From Acidobacteriota bacterium (GTDB taxonomy: Bacteria; Acidobacteriota; Terriglobia; Bryobacterales; Bryobacteraceae), in the NCBI GenBank assembly GCA_014584705.1, contig JACTMJ010000006.1, positions 1 to 64,000 of the forward strand: a stretch of 64,000 nucleotides of DNA. The letters are read 5' to 3'. The notes beneath the pieces are model-generated. The model saw only the letters and a program-made list of their open reading frames with translations. It did not search any database and was not told where the DNA came from. Position numbers and translations under genes: made by a program. This document shows positions 37,748 through 47,602 of the stretch, in pieces (the first letter of the stretch is position 1; every line of letters begins with the position of its first letter).

Positions 37748-39594
37748 GCGCGTTCCCTTTTCGCTCCCACCAACTGCTCCAGGCTCTCGATCACGTGGTT
37801 GACCTCGTGAACCTGCGCGTTCATCTCTTCACTTGCCGAGGCGCACTCCTCCGCGCCCGCGGCGACCCGCTGCGTGACCTGTTCCATCTGCCCGATCGCC
37901 TGGCTGATCTGGCTGATCCCCTGGGCCTGTTCGTGGCTACCCTCTTTTACTCCGGAGACCAGATGCTGGATTCTGGCGGACTGCTCCGTGATCGTGCGGA
38001 TGGCGTCCACGACCTGCTCCACTTTGCCGCGACCGTCGGCCGACCGTTCAATCGATTCCTCGATCAGCCCCGAGGTCTCGCGTGCCGCATGCGCGCAGCG
38101 TTGCGCGAGGGTTCTGACCTCGTCGGCCACGACCGCGAAGCCCAGACCGGCTTCGCCCGCGCGCGCCGCCTCGACGGCCGCGTTCAGTGCCAGAATGTTT
38201 GTCTGAAACGCGATTTCGTCGATCGCTCGGTTGATCTTCGATATTCTTCCGCTCGATTCGGAGATTGCACCCATGGCATCCACGAGCGCATCCAGCCGTT
38301 CGTTGGCCTCGCCGATTCGGGCCAGCGTGTGCCCGACAAGTTCGGACGCGGAGTTGGCATGTTCGGAGTTTCCGTCTCCCATCGAATGCACTTCCGTCGC
38401 CGAGGCCGAGGTCTCTTCGATCGCCGCGGCCAGCTCGGTGGCGCCCTGGGCCAGCGCCTGGCTCGAATCGGCCACCTGCGCGGCCGCCCCGGCAACCTGC
38501 TCCGCGTTCTGGCTCAGCTTTGCCACCACGCCGAGCAGCACGGACTTGATTCCGCCCACCACCAGCAGCACGGTAAGCCCCACCGCAATCAATCCGACCA
38601 CGAGACCCACTCCGACCTGCTCAATCGCCGTGGACCAGGCCGCGGCCGTGATCACCTCGTAGGGAACCAGCGCCGCCACCACCCAGGGCGTCTTGGTGCG
38701 TCCCACGGACACCGGCGTGAGGGCGGCGAGTTCCCCTTCTTCGTGGCGGGTGAGGCCCTGCCCCGCGAGTACCTCGCGCAGCCCGTTCCCGCTCAGATAA
38801 GGCCTGAATTGCGTTCCCTCCGCGCCCGCCAGTTCAGGACGGTGCTGCGCCGCCACCACTCGCCCGCTGTTTGAGAGAATGGCGACCGCCCCCTTGCCGC
38901 CCGCGACGCGCGCTTTGTCCACCTGGGCCTGCAGGGTGCCTAGCTGGACGTCCACCCCCACGATGCCGACAAATCGCCCGTCCCGGAGAATGGGCGCGAT
39001 CAACGACGTCATCAGCACTTCCTTCCCAGCGACGGGGTAAGGAAAGGGATCAAGGATACACTCGCTCCGGCTGTCTTTCGCGCACAGGTAGTACTCGCCC
39101 TTGCGCGCGCCGGTCGGTCCCCGAGTCTGGTTCTCGTAATCCACGAGCGGCTCCAAGGTCACCTCGCCGCTCGCATTTCGGACGAGGTACGGGATCAGTC
39201 TGCCGGTCGCGTCGGACCCCGGTTTGCCGGCGAACTGGGCATCGGCGCCGTCGAAGGCGTTCGGCTCCCAGCCGGTGTATACGCCGAGGAACGCGGGGTT
39301 CTTCAATGCCACGCTCCGCAGCATGTGGGTCACCTGCTCGCGATTGAGCTGCGTCCCCGTACCCGGGCGGACTCCCGACAAGGCATCCGCCAGCGCGCGG
39401 GCGCTGTCGAGCGCCAGTTCCAACTCCGACTTCAACTGTCCGGCCTCCTGCCCGGCCTCCGCCAGGGCGGCGCCGGAAGCCGATGCCACCTGAGCCTTGT
39501 ATGCCGAGTACGCCGCGAACCCGGCCAGGATGGCGACGGTACACATGACCGCCGTTCCCGCTCCGATGGCGATTTTCGATTGAATCGTCCGCAT
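37744..39594 (-). CDS. methyl-accepting chemotaxis protein with periplasmic cache sensor
   Basis: The product of 616 residues has one membrane helix at about 8-30, a periplasmic dCache-like sensor (about 35-310: [82 protein letters not shown]) and a second helix at about 328-352. No clear HAMP domain follows. The cytoplasmic signalling domain has the conserved hairpin [40 protein letters not shown] that contacts CheA/CheW. The C-terminus KRERA lacks a CheR-binding pentapeptide. AAGG lies 5 bases before ATG. It is coupled by ATGA to the barrel-protein gene. Confidence 0.93.
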   Translation of the reverse strand: MRTIQSKIAIGAGTAVMCTVAILAGFAAYSAYKAQVASASGAALAEAGQEAGQLKSELELALDSARALADALSGVRPGTGTQLNREQVTHMLRSVALKNPAFLGVYTGWEPNAFDGADAQFAGKPGSDATGRLIPYLVRNASGEVTLEPLVDYENQTRGPTGARKGEYYLCAKDSRSECILDPFPYPVAGKEVLMTSLIAPILRDGRFVGIVGVDVQLGTLQAQVDKARVAGGKGAVAILSNSGRVVAAQHRPELAGAEGTQFRPYLSGNGLREVLAGQGLTRHEEGELAALTPVSVGRTKTPWVVAALVPYEVITAAAWSTAIEQVGVGLVVGLIAVGLTVLLVVGGIKSVLLGVVAKLSQNAEQVAGAAAQVADSSQALAQGATELAAAIEETSASATEVHSMGDGNSEHANSASELVGHTLARIGEANERLDALVDAMGAISESSGRISKINRAIDEIAFQTNILALNAAVEAARAGEAGLGFAVVADEVRTLAQRCAHAARETSGLIEESIERSADGRGKVEQVVDAIRTITEQSARIQHLVSGVKEGSHEQAQGISQISQAIGQMEQVTQRVAAGAEECASASEEMNAQVHEVNHVIESLEQLVGAKRERA

Positions 39595-39747
39595 ATCAGC
39601 CTTATCGGCAAAAAGGCCCCGGAGCAGAACAGAAAAAATGCGGGATCACGGGCACCGGGCGGATCGAGCGGAGGGAGGTTGAGACCGCCGCCGCTTTCCA
39701 TTTCGAGACATTCGGTGGGGGGCGGACGCCCGAGCGGCACGGGCGAA

Positions 39748-40473
39748 CTACCGGAACAGCAGGATGGTCGACACGACCACGGTGACGATGACGAAGCCTT
39801 CGAAGACGGCCTGGGATATGTGGAGGAAGAGCCAGCGCCCGGTGAGGGTGCCGAGCAGGACGGCGGGGATCAGCATGGCATCGAAGCCGAGAGAAGTACG
39901 GGTAAACAGCCCGTGGTAGGCGTAGACCGGCACCTTGCAGAGATTGATCACGAGAAAAAACCAGACGGTGTTGCCCATGAACTGCTCCTTGGTGAGGTTC
40001 ATGGAGAGCATGTAGAGGTTCATTACCGGCCCGGCTGCGTTGGCGACCGTGGTGGAAAAGCCTCCCGCGAAGCCATAGGGGCCGGGATGGAGCACGGGCA
40101 GGAGGCTGGGGCGGAAGCGCCGAATGAGATAGACGAGCAGCATCGCCAGCACGATGGCGGCGATCAGGGGGCGGATGTAGCGTTCGCTCAGCCCCAGCGC
40201 GAAGCCTCCCGCGATCAACCCGAACAGGACCGAGGGCGCGAGGCGGAGAAGCAGTTTGGCATCCGCGTGCCGCCGCCAGAAGTAGAGAGCGCAGAAATCC
40301 GCGGTGATCAAAATCGGCAGGAGCCAGCCCACGGACGCGCGGGCGTCACCCACGGTGAGGATCATCAGAGGCACCGACACCATGCCCAGGCCCGGCACGC
40401 CGCTCTTGGCTACTCCGATAAAGAACGCACACAAGGCTCCGAGCGCCCACTGCCAGGCGGCAATCTCAGCCAC
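39748..40473 (-). CDS. TauE/SafE-family membrane transporter
   Basis: The product of 241 residues has about eight hydrophobic helices and belongs to the TauE/SafE sulfite-exporter/anion-permease family. Typical marks are FFIGVAKSGVPGLGMVSVPLM in the first repeat and GFAGGFSTTVANAAGPVMNLYMLSMNLTKEQFMGNTVWFFLVINLCKVPVYA in the second. It may export sulfite, sulfoacetate or another organosulfur anion; the substrate is not readable. The start is taken as GTG 40473, which has GGAG 8 bases upstream, rather than GTG 40494. Confidence 0.88.
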   Translation of the reverse strand: MAEIAAWQWALGALCAFFIGVAKSGVPGLGMVSVPLMILTVGDARASVGWLLPILITADFCALYFWRRHADAKLLLRLAPSVLFGLIAGGFALGLSERYIRPLIAAIVLAMLLVYLIRRFRPSLLPVLHPGPYGFAGGFSTTVANAAGPVMNLYMLSMNLTKEQFMGNTVWFFLVINLCKVPVYAYHGLFTRTSLGFDAMLIPAVLLGTLTGRWLFLHISQAVFEGFVIVTVVVSTILLFR

Positions 40474-40601
40474 GCGGCACGCTCCGGGAAACACTTATGG
40501 CGAAAGCGGGAACGGCGATCGGAAACGGCAAGGAATGAGGATAGCACGGGCAGCATTCCGGGATGGTCTCCGGCGGACGGACATTGCCGCCGCGGGGAGG
40601 G

Positions 40602-40630
40602 AAAAAAAGCCCGCGCCTTGCGGCGCGGGC
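40602..40630 (-). terminator. rho-independent terminator of the radical SAM gene
   Basis: On the minus strand GCCCGCGCC-GCAA-GGCGCGGGC is a perfect 9-bp stem followed by seven Ts, 62 bases after the gene's stop. This is the best canonical terminator in the window. Confidence 0.9.
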
Positions 40631-40692
40631 GGAAGAGTTTCTGCCTATGCAGAACTGTGGAAAGGGAATGACGATGAAATAGCTTGGCCGGC

Positions 40693-42819
40693 TTAGTCGC
40701 CCTGAGTTCCCACGAGATCGCTTTCCTTCTTCGCGGGAGCGGGGGCGATGCCTGCCATACCTTTGTTCCCGGAGAGAGAATCGAGCGACACGAAGTTCCC
40801 CTTGGGTTCCTCGGGCTCCTTGAGAATCATTTGACGGTAAAGTTTCTCCATCTGTGCGTCGTAGGCCGCTTCCTTCATCTTGGAATCGCGCGCCCGGGCC
40901 TTCTCCTCCCTGGACGTCTTGGCAATGCCCAGCTCGTCGAGATCGTGTTGCCGCTCGGCGTGGGCCGCTTCCTGGTTCACCACCAGCCGGTGCTTCGTGC
41001 TATCCAGCTCGACGCTCTTGCCGCCGGCGTAGATCTTGTGGCGGCCTTTCTCGTCGTACCACTTGGTGAGGGTGGCGGTCATGTGCATCTTCTCGATGAT
41101 GTTCCGCCAGCCTACACCGGTGTTGTAGGCGCAGAAGGAGATTTCGCCGTCCTGGGTGGCATACGGAATGATGCACTGCTCGGTGCGGCGGAAATCGTAG
41201 TTGAACAGATCCTGGAACCACATCGCGGCGATGAAGAGGAAGTTCCAGCGGTCGCCGCGGCGCTTCTCGATATCGGCAAGCGTCCGGTCCTTGCCCACGC
41301 TGCCGTAGTTGTGGCCGGAGGCGTTGAAGCTCTTGTCGAACTTCTTCATCAGGTCCACGATGCGGAAGTGAGTGGGCGCCTGGAACGGATCGTAATTGCG
41401 GAGCAGCGCGAGCGCCACGCCGAGCACCGAGATGAACTTATTCCGTCCGCCGTCGGTGACCTTGGCGATGTCCTTGGCGAGCCGGTCCGCGTTGATGAAC
41501 TGGGTAATCGGGCGGGCTTCCTTGGTTTCCTTATCCACCATCATGCCCATGCCGATGCCGCAGTTCGGGTGGCAACCGCAGGAGAGCTGGCCCCAATCGG
41601 ACTGGGGACCGTGAACGTGGTCAGCCCAATCGGAGAAGGTGCTCATGAAGGAGATCGGGAACCAATCGCGGGCGGGTTCGCCGATGCCGATCTGGTTCTT
41701 GATGTCGTGCGCGAGGTGGGAGAGCGTGTAGCGCTGCGCGCGGCGGCGTTCATCGGTGATCGCCTCGTCGCGGCCCGTGAAGGAAACGGGCTGGAAGCTG
41801 ATGAAGCTGATCTTCTTGGGATTGTCGAGCGCGAACTCGATGATGCGGCCCACCTGCTCGTTATTGATGCCGTTGATGATGGTGGTGACCGGAACGATCT
41901 CGACGCCGTTCGAGTGGAGGTTCTCAATGGCGCGCAGCTTGACGTCGAAAAGGTTGCCCACGGCGCGGTGGCTGTTGGCTTCGTTGCCGATGCCGTCGAA
42001 CTGCAGGTATGCATAGCGCAGGCCCGCTTCCGCCGCCTGACGGCAGAACTCGGGGCTCTGGGCGAACTCGATGCCGTTGGTGGCCGCCTGCACGGAGTTG
42101 TAGCCCACCTTCTTGGAATAGCGAACCGCGTCCAGGAAGTAAGGGGAGATGGTCGGCTCGCCGCCCGAGAACTGCACCGACATCTGGCGGCGCGGCTTGA
42201 TATCGAGCGCGTTATCGAGGAGCGTCTTGATGTCGTCCCAGGTGAGTTCATGAACGAAGCCAACCTGGTTGGCGTCCATGAAGCAGGGGTCGCACATCAT
42301 GTTGCAGCGGTTGGTGAGGTCGATCGTGAGCACAGCACCGCGGCCGTGGAGGATGTTGCTCGAACCGTGCTTGTGGAGGTGCTTGTCGTTGTGAGCGCGG
42401 ATGTCGCGTCCGGGGAAGACGGTTTCGAGGTGGCGGTAGAACGCGGGGTCGATGGACATGACGTCCTCGAAGTGGCCGTGGATCGGGCAATCCTTGACCA
42501 TCATGATCTTGCCGTCGCGCTCGATGATCTGGGCCTTGATTTCGCCCATCTTCTCGTTGCGCAGGAGATCCACCGGCATTTCGCCGTTCAGAACCTTTTC
42601 CCGAATCTCCGGAATACACTTGGGACAGAGCGAATCCGTCGTACGCGGCCAGCCCAGCGGGGGCTTCACCTTCTGATAGCTCTTGAGCAGGGGTTTGTCG
42701 GTCCACTTGGGGGTGAACGACGGGCGTTGATTGATGCTATTTAGCTTCTCGAAGGCGCGCCAGGCGAGGTCCGCCGATACGGCCACCGCCTTTTCCGCAA
42801 ACTTCACTGTCTTGGACAT
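40693..42819 (-). CDS. radical SAM protein, tetraether/membrane-spanning lipid synthase (Tes/Mss)-like
   Basis: The product of 708 residues has a Tes-type (MJ0619-like) layout. The N-terminal part has SLCPKC (C65, C68), GKIMMVKDCPIHGHFEDV (C111, H114) and then the radical SAM domain: LTIDLTNRCNMMCDPCFM with C172, C176, C179 for the catalytic 4Fe-4S cluster, FSGGEPT (219-224) and LQFDGIG. More cysteines follow at 414, 416, 420 (SCGCHPNCGIG), 549 and 563 (DGEISFCAYN), likely for extra clusters. Tes joins two lipid tails to make membrane-spanning tetraethers, and acidobacterial relatives make iso-diabolic acid. AGGAG lies 8 bases before ATG. The assignment is by motif, not by search. Family proteins are about 500-600 residues, so the Lys/Glu-rich C-terminus is extra. 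Confidence 0.75.
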   Translation of the reverse strand: MSKTVKFAEKAVAVSADLAWRAFEKLNSINQRPSFTPKWTDKPLLKSYQKVKPPLGWPRTTDSLCPKCIPEIREKVLNGEMPVDLLRNEKMGEIKAQIIERDGKIMMVKDCPIHGHFEDVMSIDPAFYRHLETVFPGRDIRAHNDKHLHKHGSSNILHGRGAVLTIDLTNRCNMMCDPCFMDANQVGFVHELTWDDIKTLLDNALDIKPRRQMSVQFSGGEPTISPYFLDAVRYSKKVGYNSVQAATNGIEFAQSPEFCRQAAEAGLRYAYLQFDGIGNEANSHRAVGNLFDVKLRAIENLHSNGVEIVPVTTIINGINNEQVGRIIEFALDNPKKISFISFQPVSFTGRDEAITDERRRAQRYTLSHLAHDIKNQIGIGEPARDWFPISFMSTFSDWADHVHGPQSDWGQLSCGCHPNCGIGMGMMVDKETKEARPITQFINADRLAKDIAKVTDGGRNKFISVLGVALALLRNYDPFQAPTHFRIVDLMKKFDKSFNASGHNYGSVGKDRTLADIEKRRGDRWNFLFIAAMWFQDLFNYDFRRTEQCIIPYATQDGEISFCAYNTGVGWRNIIEKMHMTATLTKWYDEKGRHKIYAGGKSVELDSTKHRLVVNQEAAHAERQHDLDELGIAKTSREEKARARDSKMKEAAYDAQMEKLYRQMILKEPEEPKGNFVSLDSLSGNKGMAGIAPAPAKKESDLVGTQGD

Positions 42820-43400
42820 TCCACAGTCTCCTCTTAGTCTCAGGTCTCTTTGGCCGCTACTCGCGGTCGCACCTTCTCAGGCCTTCCCATTAGATCAGCG
42901 TCTACAAACGCAAACGACTGGAAATCATCGAACGGGGATTGTTTCGGGTTGGAGGGGAACTCTGGCCAGCGAATGGCGACGACAGGTTGCTACTCGAAGG
43001 GGAAATCGCCAAACCGGGACGCATCGGGAACTCCGGGACCGGCATTGCGCGTTCGTTCCGCGGGGTGTGCATTGTCAACAGGTTGCGACGCAGCCGGCCA
43101 CGCCGCGTCTTGTCCGGAGGATTCGCAAAAGCAGACAAATCTATCCAGCATTGTTGCGGATCAGATGCGCGGAGATCCCACGATTTTTGACCCGTTGCGC
43201 TCCCCTTTCCACCGGAATTCCCGGGAAGCCGACCCGCGTTTGCCCGCTTCGCGCTATATCCAGATAGGGAAACTCGAGAAATCTCGCGGGAGAACCCACT
43301 TTCCGGCGGATTCCGGGCGCGGAACATGGCGCGGGACAGAGGCCGGGGGGTTATCATAGGAGAGCTTGATTCGGCAGTCTCACTGGGGAGGGCAACGAAC
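42820..43400. other. 580-base divergent intergenic region
   Basis: This is the promoter region of the radical SAM gene (minus) and the second Ig-repeat gene (plus). No good promoter pair was identified by eye, and the open frames here are short and not family-like. The plus-strand GGGGAGGG at 43385-43392 is the ribosome site of the next gene. Confidence 0.5.
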
Positions 43401-46400
43401 GTGCAAAGAACCTATCGAAACCGTTTGGCCAACGTGTTTGGAAGGCGCGCCGGCGGGTGGAACCGGGCCGCGTTTTCCATGTGCCTGCTCCTGTTCTGCG
43501 CCCATTTGCTGCCGGCCCAGGGAGTGATCACCGAAGTTTACCCGGACAAAGTGGCTCAGGGCTATCCAGTCAACGCCCCCCCGCCCAGCACTTTCCAACT
43601 CACCGTCTACTTTGACTCAGCCTTCGGAGGCGTTCCTGAAACGGCGAAATGGGTAAATGCGCCGGGCGGTGAGCAGGTTTTGCCGTTTTCAAGTACGCCA
43701 ACGTCGTACTACGCTACTCTGACGGCGCCCAAGGCCATGTCCGACACGCTTGGTGAGAAGGAAATCCGGCTATGCCGCGCCGGGGACAGTGTTTGCACCA
43801 ACGTTTCCAGTTCCGCGAAATTGCGCGTGCTCCCGGCGCAGGTGGTGGAGATCAGTCCACCCACGGTGACGCAGGGAGCGGCAGAGCGGAACATCTCTCT
43901 GGATTACATTTTGCCTCGCAACGATGGCCCCGAGGCGCAGCCCACGGTTTTCATCGTGCGATCGGATGGCACCGAATCTCCCGTAGAGGTTGCGTACTAC
44001 TACCCGCCGGAGGGCCAGGTATCCATCCGAAACGTGCTCGTGACGGTGCCAGCCAGCTTTTTTCAATCCCTGGGCACGTACAAGTTCCGGGTGGAGGAGG
44101 AGTACGACGACAGTGCAAACACTCCACAGAGCACCGATAAGAGCGTGGCCCAAGCCACGCTGGAAATCGTGGCTCCGGCAAGGCTGATTACACCCTCCCC
44201 GCTGCCACCCGCGCAGTATGGCCCGCCGGCCCAGCCGTACTCCACGGACATCGAAGCCACGGGTGGAACTCCGATCCCCAACGACGACGGCCCCGGAGGC
44301 GTCTGGTATGACTACTACACCCTGCCGGACGATCCTCCGCCGGCGGGGCTCTACCTCTCGGGCAGTTTCAGTGAGAAGGCAACCCTTTCGGGTACTCCGA
44401 CCGCTCCCCCAGGCAAGTATTCGTTTACGGTATACGTTCAGGACTACGTGTATGTAGTCAGCAGTAAGGTTTACCGGATTGGCATCCAGACGCCCGCTCC
44501 GGCGCTGAGTATTTCGACCTCTTCGCTTCCGACGGGCAGGGTGGGAACCGCGTACTCGGCCAAGATTATCGCCACGGGAGGCGTTCCGGCCCATGACTTT
44601 GCCATCGCCGAGGGTGGGCGGGGCTTGCCGCCGGGCTTGACACTCCAGCCGGACGGAAATGTGATCGGCGTTCCGACGACTTCGGGCACGTTCATGGTGG
44701 ATGTCCTGGCGGAAGACAGCCAGTTGCGCCAGGCCGTTCGCGCCATCCCGATCGTTATTCAGCCGCTATATCCGCCGCTTGTGTACGTGACCGAGGCAAC
44801 GCTGCCGGTGGGCGAAGTGGGCACTCCGTACCTGGCGAAACTGGAAACCAGCGGCGGCGCGACGCCAGTGCAGTTTATCGTCGGCTTGGGTCTACTGCCC
44901 GCCGGCCTTGTGATCAACGAAAGCACGGGCGTCATTTCCGGCACGCCCACCGCGGTCTCACAGACCACGTTCCTCGCCACGGCAAGAGACGCCCAAGGGG
45001 TGGAAACCTCGGGGCTGTTTACGATCCGCGTGGTTGATGAGCGGCTTCCGCTCCTGATCACAACCGCCAGTCCGCTGCCCGCGGCGGGGCTCGGCGAGAG
45101 CTATACGGCCACGATATCCGCCACCGGCGGACTCCCACCGTACCAGTTCTCCGTAAGCGCGGGGGCGTTGCCGCCTGGGCTAACATTGAACCCGCAGACG
45201 GGCGTCATCGCCGGCACCGCCACGCAGGAGGGCAGCTTTGGCTTCACCATACGGGTTGCGGACACCGGCGGAGACGCACCCGTGACGCGAGACTACACCC
45301 TCGATGTGCTCAGTAGCGTGCGGATCATCACGCAGAACCCGCTCCCGGATGGATTGGTGGGTTCGCCGTATAACCTCACCTTCGTTGCACAGAGCGGAGT
45401 CGCCCCCTATCAGTTCAGCGTCATCGACGGGCAACTGCCCAACGGGATCACCCTTGACGGAGCAACCGGCACGCTTTCCGGCACGCCAACGGCCCCGTTT
45501 AGCGGTAGCTTCACGCTGCGGGTGCGGGATGCGGCCGCTTCCCCCGCCGAAGCCACGCGAACGTATCAACTCCGCATTCTCCAGCCGCTCGAACTCACGG
45601 TTCTTGAACTGCCGGTGGGCAGCGTGAACGTACCCTACCAAGTCCAGTTTGGAGCGCAAGGAGGAGTTGCGCCGTACTCGTTCAGCCTGCTGAGCGGAAA
45701 CCTGCCGGCCGGGATCACGCTTTCGCCGGGCGGATTGCTGGCTGGCACGGCCACGGCCCCCGCCACGGCCACCCTGACCGTACGGGCGACCGATGCCCAA
45801 GGCACAAGCGCGCAGCGCAGCTACGAACTGCGCATCCAGGCGCCCCCGGTGAACGGAGGGAGCCTGAGCCTATCGACTTCGGTGGGCGTCTCGAATTCGC
45901 AGAACGACGTGACGGTCTTGATCAGCGCTCCGCAGACCGAGGAGATTACCGGGACGGTGACGCTTACCCTCGCTTCGAATGGGACACCTCCGGTGGACGA
46001 CCCGGCCGTGCAGTTCATTGGCGGGGGCAGGACGGCTTCGTTCCGGATTGCGGCCGGGCAGACTAGCGCGACGTTCGGCTCGTCCCCCTCCGCGCGCTTC
46101 CAGACGGGCACGACGGCGGCAACGCTGGTGTTTACCGCCACGTTCGCGCGCGCGGGCGTCGACGCTACGCCGAATCCCGCGCCCCGGGCGACGCTCACGA
46201 TCCCGGTGACGCCGCCCACGCTGACGGACCTGAATGTGACGAGAAGCGCGACCAACCTGACCGTGGTGGTGCGCGGCTTCGCCACGGAGCGCAACATCAC
46301 GACGGCGGTGCTTGAGTTTGCCCGGCGGGCCGGAGCGCCGGGGAACAATCCGGAGCGCTTCGACGTAAACGTGGCGCAGGTGTTTCAGGCGTGGTTTGCG

Positions 46401-46544
46401 GGCGCGGCCTCGCAGCCGTTCGGCTCACAATTCCGGCTGACGATCCCGGTAACGCTGACGGGCGATCCGGCCGATATCACGGGCGTCACCGTACGGCTAA
46501 CGGGACCGTCGGGAACGGGGAACAGCCTGACGGCCACGTTCTAG
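43401..46544 (+). CDS. giant secreted protein with putative-Ig repeats, paralogue of the 32342 gene
   Basis: The product of 1,047 residues is read from GTG 43401, with GGGGAGGG 8 bases upstream; ATG 43326 lies before the ribosome site. The signal peptide is long (to about residue 40, ending CAHLLPAQ). A N-terminal region of about 240 residues precedes six He_PIG-type repeats (for example SPLPAAGLGESYTATISATGG, LPVGEVGTPYLAKLETSGG with LPPGLTLNPQTGVIAGTATQ). The last about 228 residues (DNA about 45858-46541) match the end of the 32342 protein, with PPVDDPA.QF..GGR and a final NSLTATF. Role: exported adhesin or matrix protein (inference). Confidence 0.85.
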   Translation: MQRTYRNRLANVFGRRAGGWNRAAFSMCLLLFCAHLLPAQGVITEVYPDKVAQGYPVNAPPPSTFQLTVYFDSAFGGVPETAKWVNAPGGEQVLPFSSTPTSYYATLTAPKAMSDTLGEKEIRLCRAGDSVCTNVSSSAKLRVLPAQVVEISPPTVTQGAAERNISLDYILPRNDGPEAQPTVFIVRSDGTESPVEVAYYYPPEGQVSIRNVLVTVPASFFQSLGTYKFRVEEEYDDSANTPQSTDKSVAQATLEIVAPARLITPSPLPPAQYGPPAQPYSTDIEATGGTPIPNDDGPGGVWYDYYTLPDDPPPAGLYLSGSFSEKATLSGTPTAPPGKYSFTVYVQDYVYVVSSKVYRIGIQTPAPALSISTSSLPTGRVGTAYSAKIIATGGVPAHDFAIAEGGRGLPPGLTLQPDGNVIGVPTTSGTFMVDVLAEDSQLRQAVRAIPIVIQPLYPPLVYVTEATLPVGEVGTPYLAKLETSGGATPVQFIVGLGLLPAGLVINESTGVISGTPTAVSQTTFLATARDAQGVETSGLFTIRVVDERLPLLITTASPLPAAGLGESYTATISATGGLPPYQFSVSAGALPPGLTLNPQTGVIAGTATQEGSFGFTIRVADTGGDAPVTRDYTLDVLSSVRIITQNPLPDGLVGSPYNLTFVAQSGVAPYQFSVIDGQLPNGITLDGATGTLSGTPTAPFSGSFTLRVRDAAASPAEATRTYQLRILQPLELTVLELPVGSVNVPYQVQFGAQGGVAPYSFSLLSGNLPAGITLSPGGLLAGTATAPATATLTVRATDAQGTSAQRSYELRIQAPPVNGGSLSLSTSVGVSNSQNDVTVLISAPQTEEITGTVTLTLASNGTPPVDDPAVQFIGGGRTASFRIAAGQTSATFGSSPSARFQTGTTAATLVFTATFARAGVDATPNPAPRATLTIPVTPPTLTDLNVTRSATNLTVVVRGFATERNITTAVLEFARRAGAPGNNPERFDVNVAQVFQAWFAGAASQPFGSQFRLTIPVTLTGDPADITGVTVRLTGPSGTGNSLTATF

Positions 46545-46595
46545 CGCGGGTTCGGCACCTTCGCCGGGCGATTGAGGCGGCGCTTCGACGCCGCC

Positions 46596-47561
46596 TCAGT
46601 TATATTGCGGGAAGGAAACCCGTCCGTTATTTCGAAGCCAATCCAGGCTTTCCTTTACCGCCTGCAGCGAGGTGTAGTGCGGGCGATACCCGAGCAAGCG
46701 CCCGGCCTTCTCGATGCTGCAGTTGGGCGAATGCGCGATGTGGTCCCAGGTGGCGGCCGCATCCTCTTCCGGCACCGTCGTTCGCCATTCCTCCCAGGGC
46801 AGAAAGCGCAATCGGGCCACATGCCCAAGCGCGGCAGACAGGCGTTCGGCATACCCGCGAAGCGTGAGCGCGGCGGGTGAAACGATGTGAAAACTCTCCC
46901 CGAGGGTAACATCGCTTCGATTGATGGCGGCAAGAAAAGCAAGAGCGACGTCGGATGCGTGGACGTGATGGACCGTTTCCATACCCATGTTGGGCAGCGT
47001 GAGCACTTGCCCCGCGGCTAGCGTTTCAAACACGGCGAGATTGAAGTTCGCGGCCGGGTTCAGCGGGATCCAGCCGGGGCCGACAATGTGCCCAGGGTGC
47101 AGCATGGTGGCGGGGAAATGGCGTTCGCGGGCCTCCGCGCGGAGGGCCCGCTCGATGGCCGCTTTGCGGATGCCATACTCTCCAAAAGGATTGCGGGGCG
47201 CGTCTTCCGTCGTGGGCACCTGCACGCTATGGCCATGCACCCAGATGGTGCCGCAGTGGAGGAAATGCTCGATCCGGCCATGGAGCGCCCGCACCAGGGC
47301 CAGCGCGCTTTCTTCCGTGTAGCAGGTCAGATCCACGACGATCGCCGGGCTCAATCCGGCGATTCTCTCCGCAAACGTGCCCGCCGCCTCTTCCGCGTGG
47401 CGGTCCAATTCCACCCGCCGCACGCGCTTCCACGCCGGGTTTGGCTGGTAGGGTTCGCGGATTCCCCGGCTGACGCTGAGAACTTCAAATCCGGCGTCCG
47501 CCAGCCAGGGAGTGAGATAGGTTCCAATGTGGCCGGTGCCACCAATGACGACCGCGCGCAT
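46596..47561 (-). CDS. NAD(P)-dependent epimerase/dehydratase (extended SDR)
   Basis: The product of 321 residues has the Rossmann start VVIGGTGHIGTYLTPWLADAGFEV (GxxGxxG) and the Tyr-Lys pair in EYGIRKAAIERAL (YxxxK). An upstream Ser/Thr position is the Thr in LHCGTIWVHG. The later FHIVSPAALTLRGYAERLSAALG and the C-terminal Trp-rich segment are like sugar-nucleotide epimerases and related isoflavone-reductase-like proteins. The substrate is not identifiable. It ends close to the Ig-repeat gene and has GGTAAGCTC before ATG. Confidence 0.85.
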   Translation of the reverse strand: MRAVVIGGTGHIGTYLTPWLADAGFEVLSVSRGIREPYQPNPAWKRVRRVELDRHAEEAAGTFAERIAGLSPAIVVDLTCYTEESALALVRALHGRIEHFLHCGTIWVHGHSVQVPTTEDAPRNPFGEYGIRKAAIERALRAEARERHFPATMLHPGHIVGPGWIPLNPAANFNLAVFETLAAGQVLTLPNMGMETVHHVHASDVALAFLAAINRSDVTLGESFHIVSPAALTLRGYAERLSAALGHVARLRFLPWEEWRTTVPEEDAAATWDHIAHSPNCSIEKAGRLLGYRPHYTSLQAVKESLDWLRNNGRVSFPQYN

Positions 47562-47602
47562 GAGCTTACCTTAATATCGTACTCCCCGGAAGCAAGAAAA
47601 AT

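Noticed and set aside
40684..42744. 686-residue open frame antisense to the radical SAM gene
   Set aside because: It has no domain or ribosome site and covers exactly the length of the well-supported radical SAM gene.
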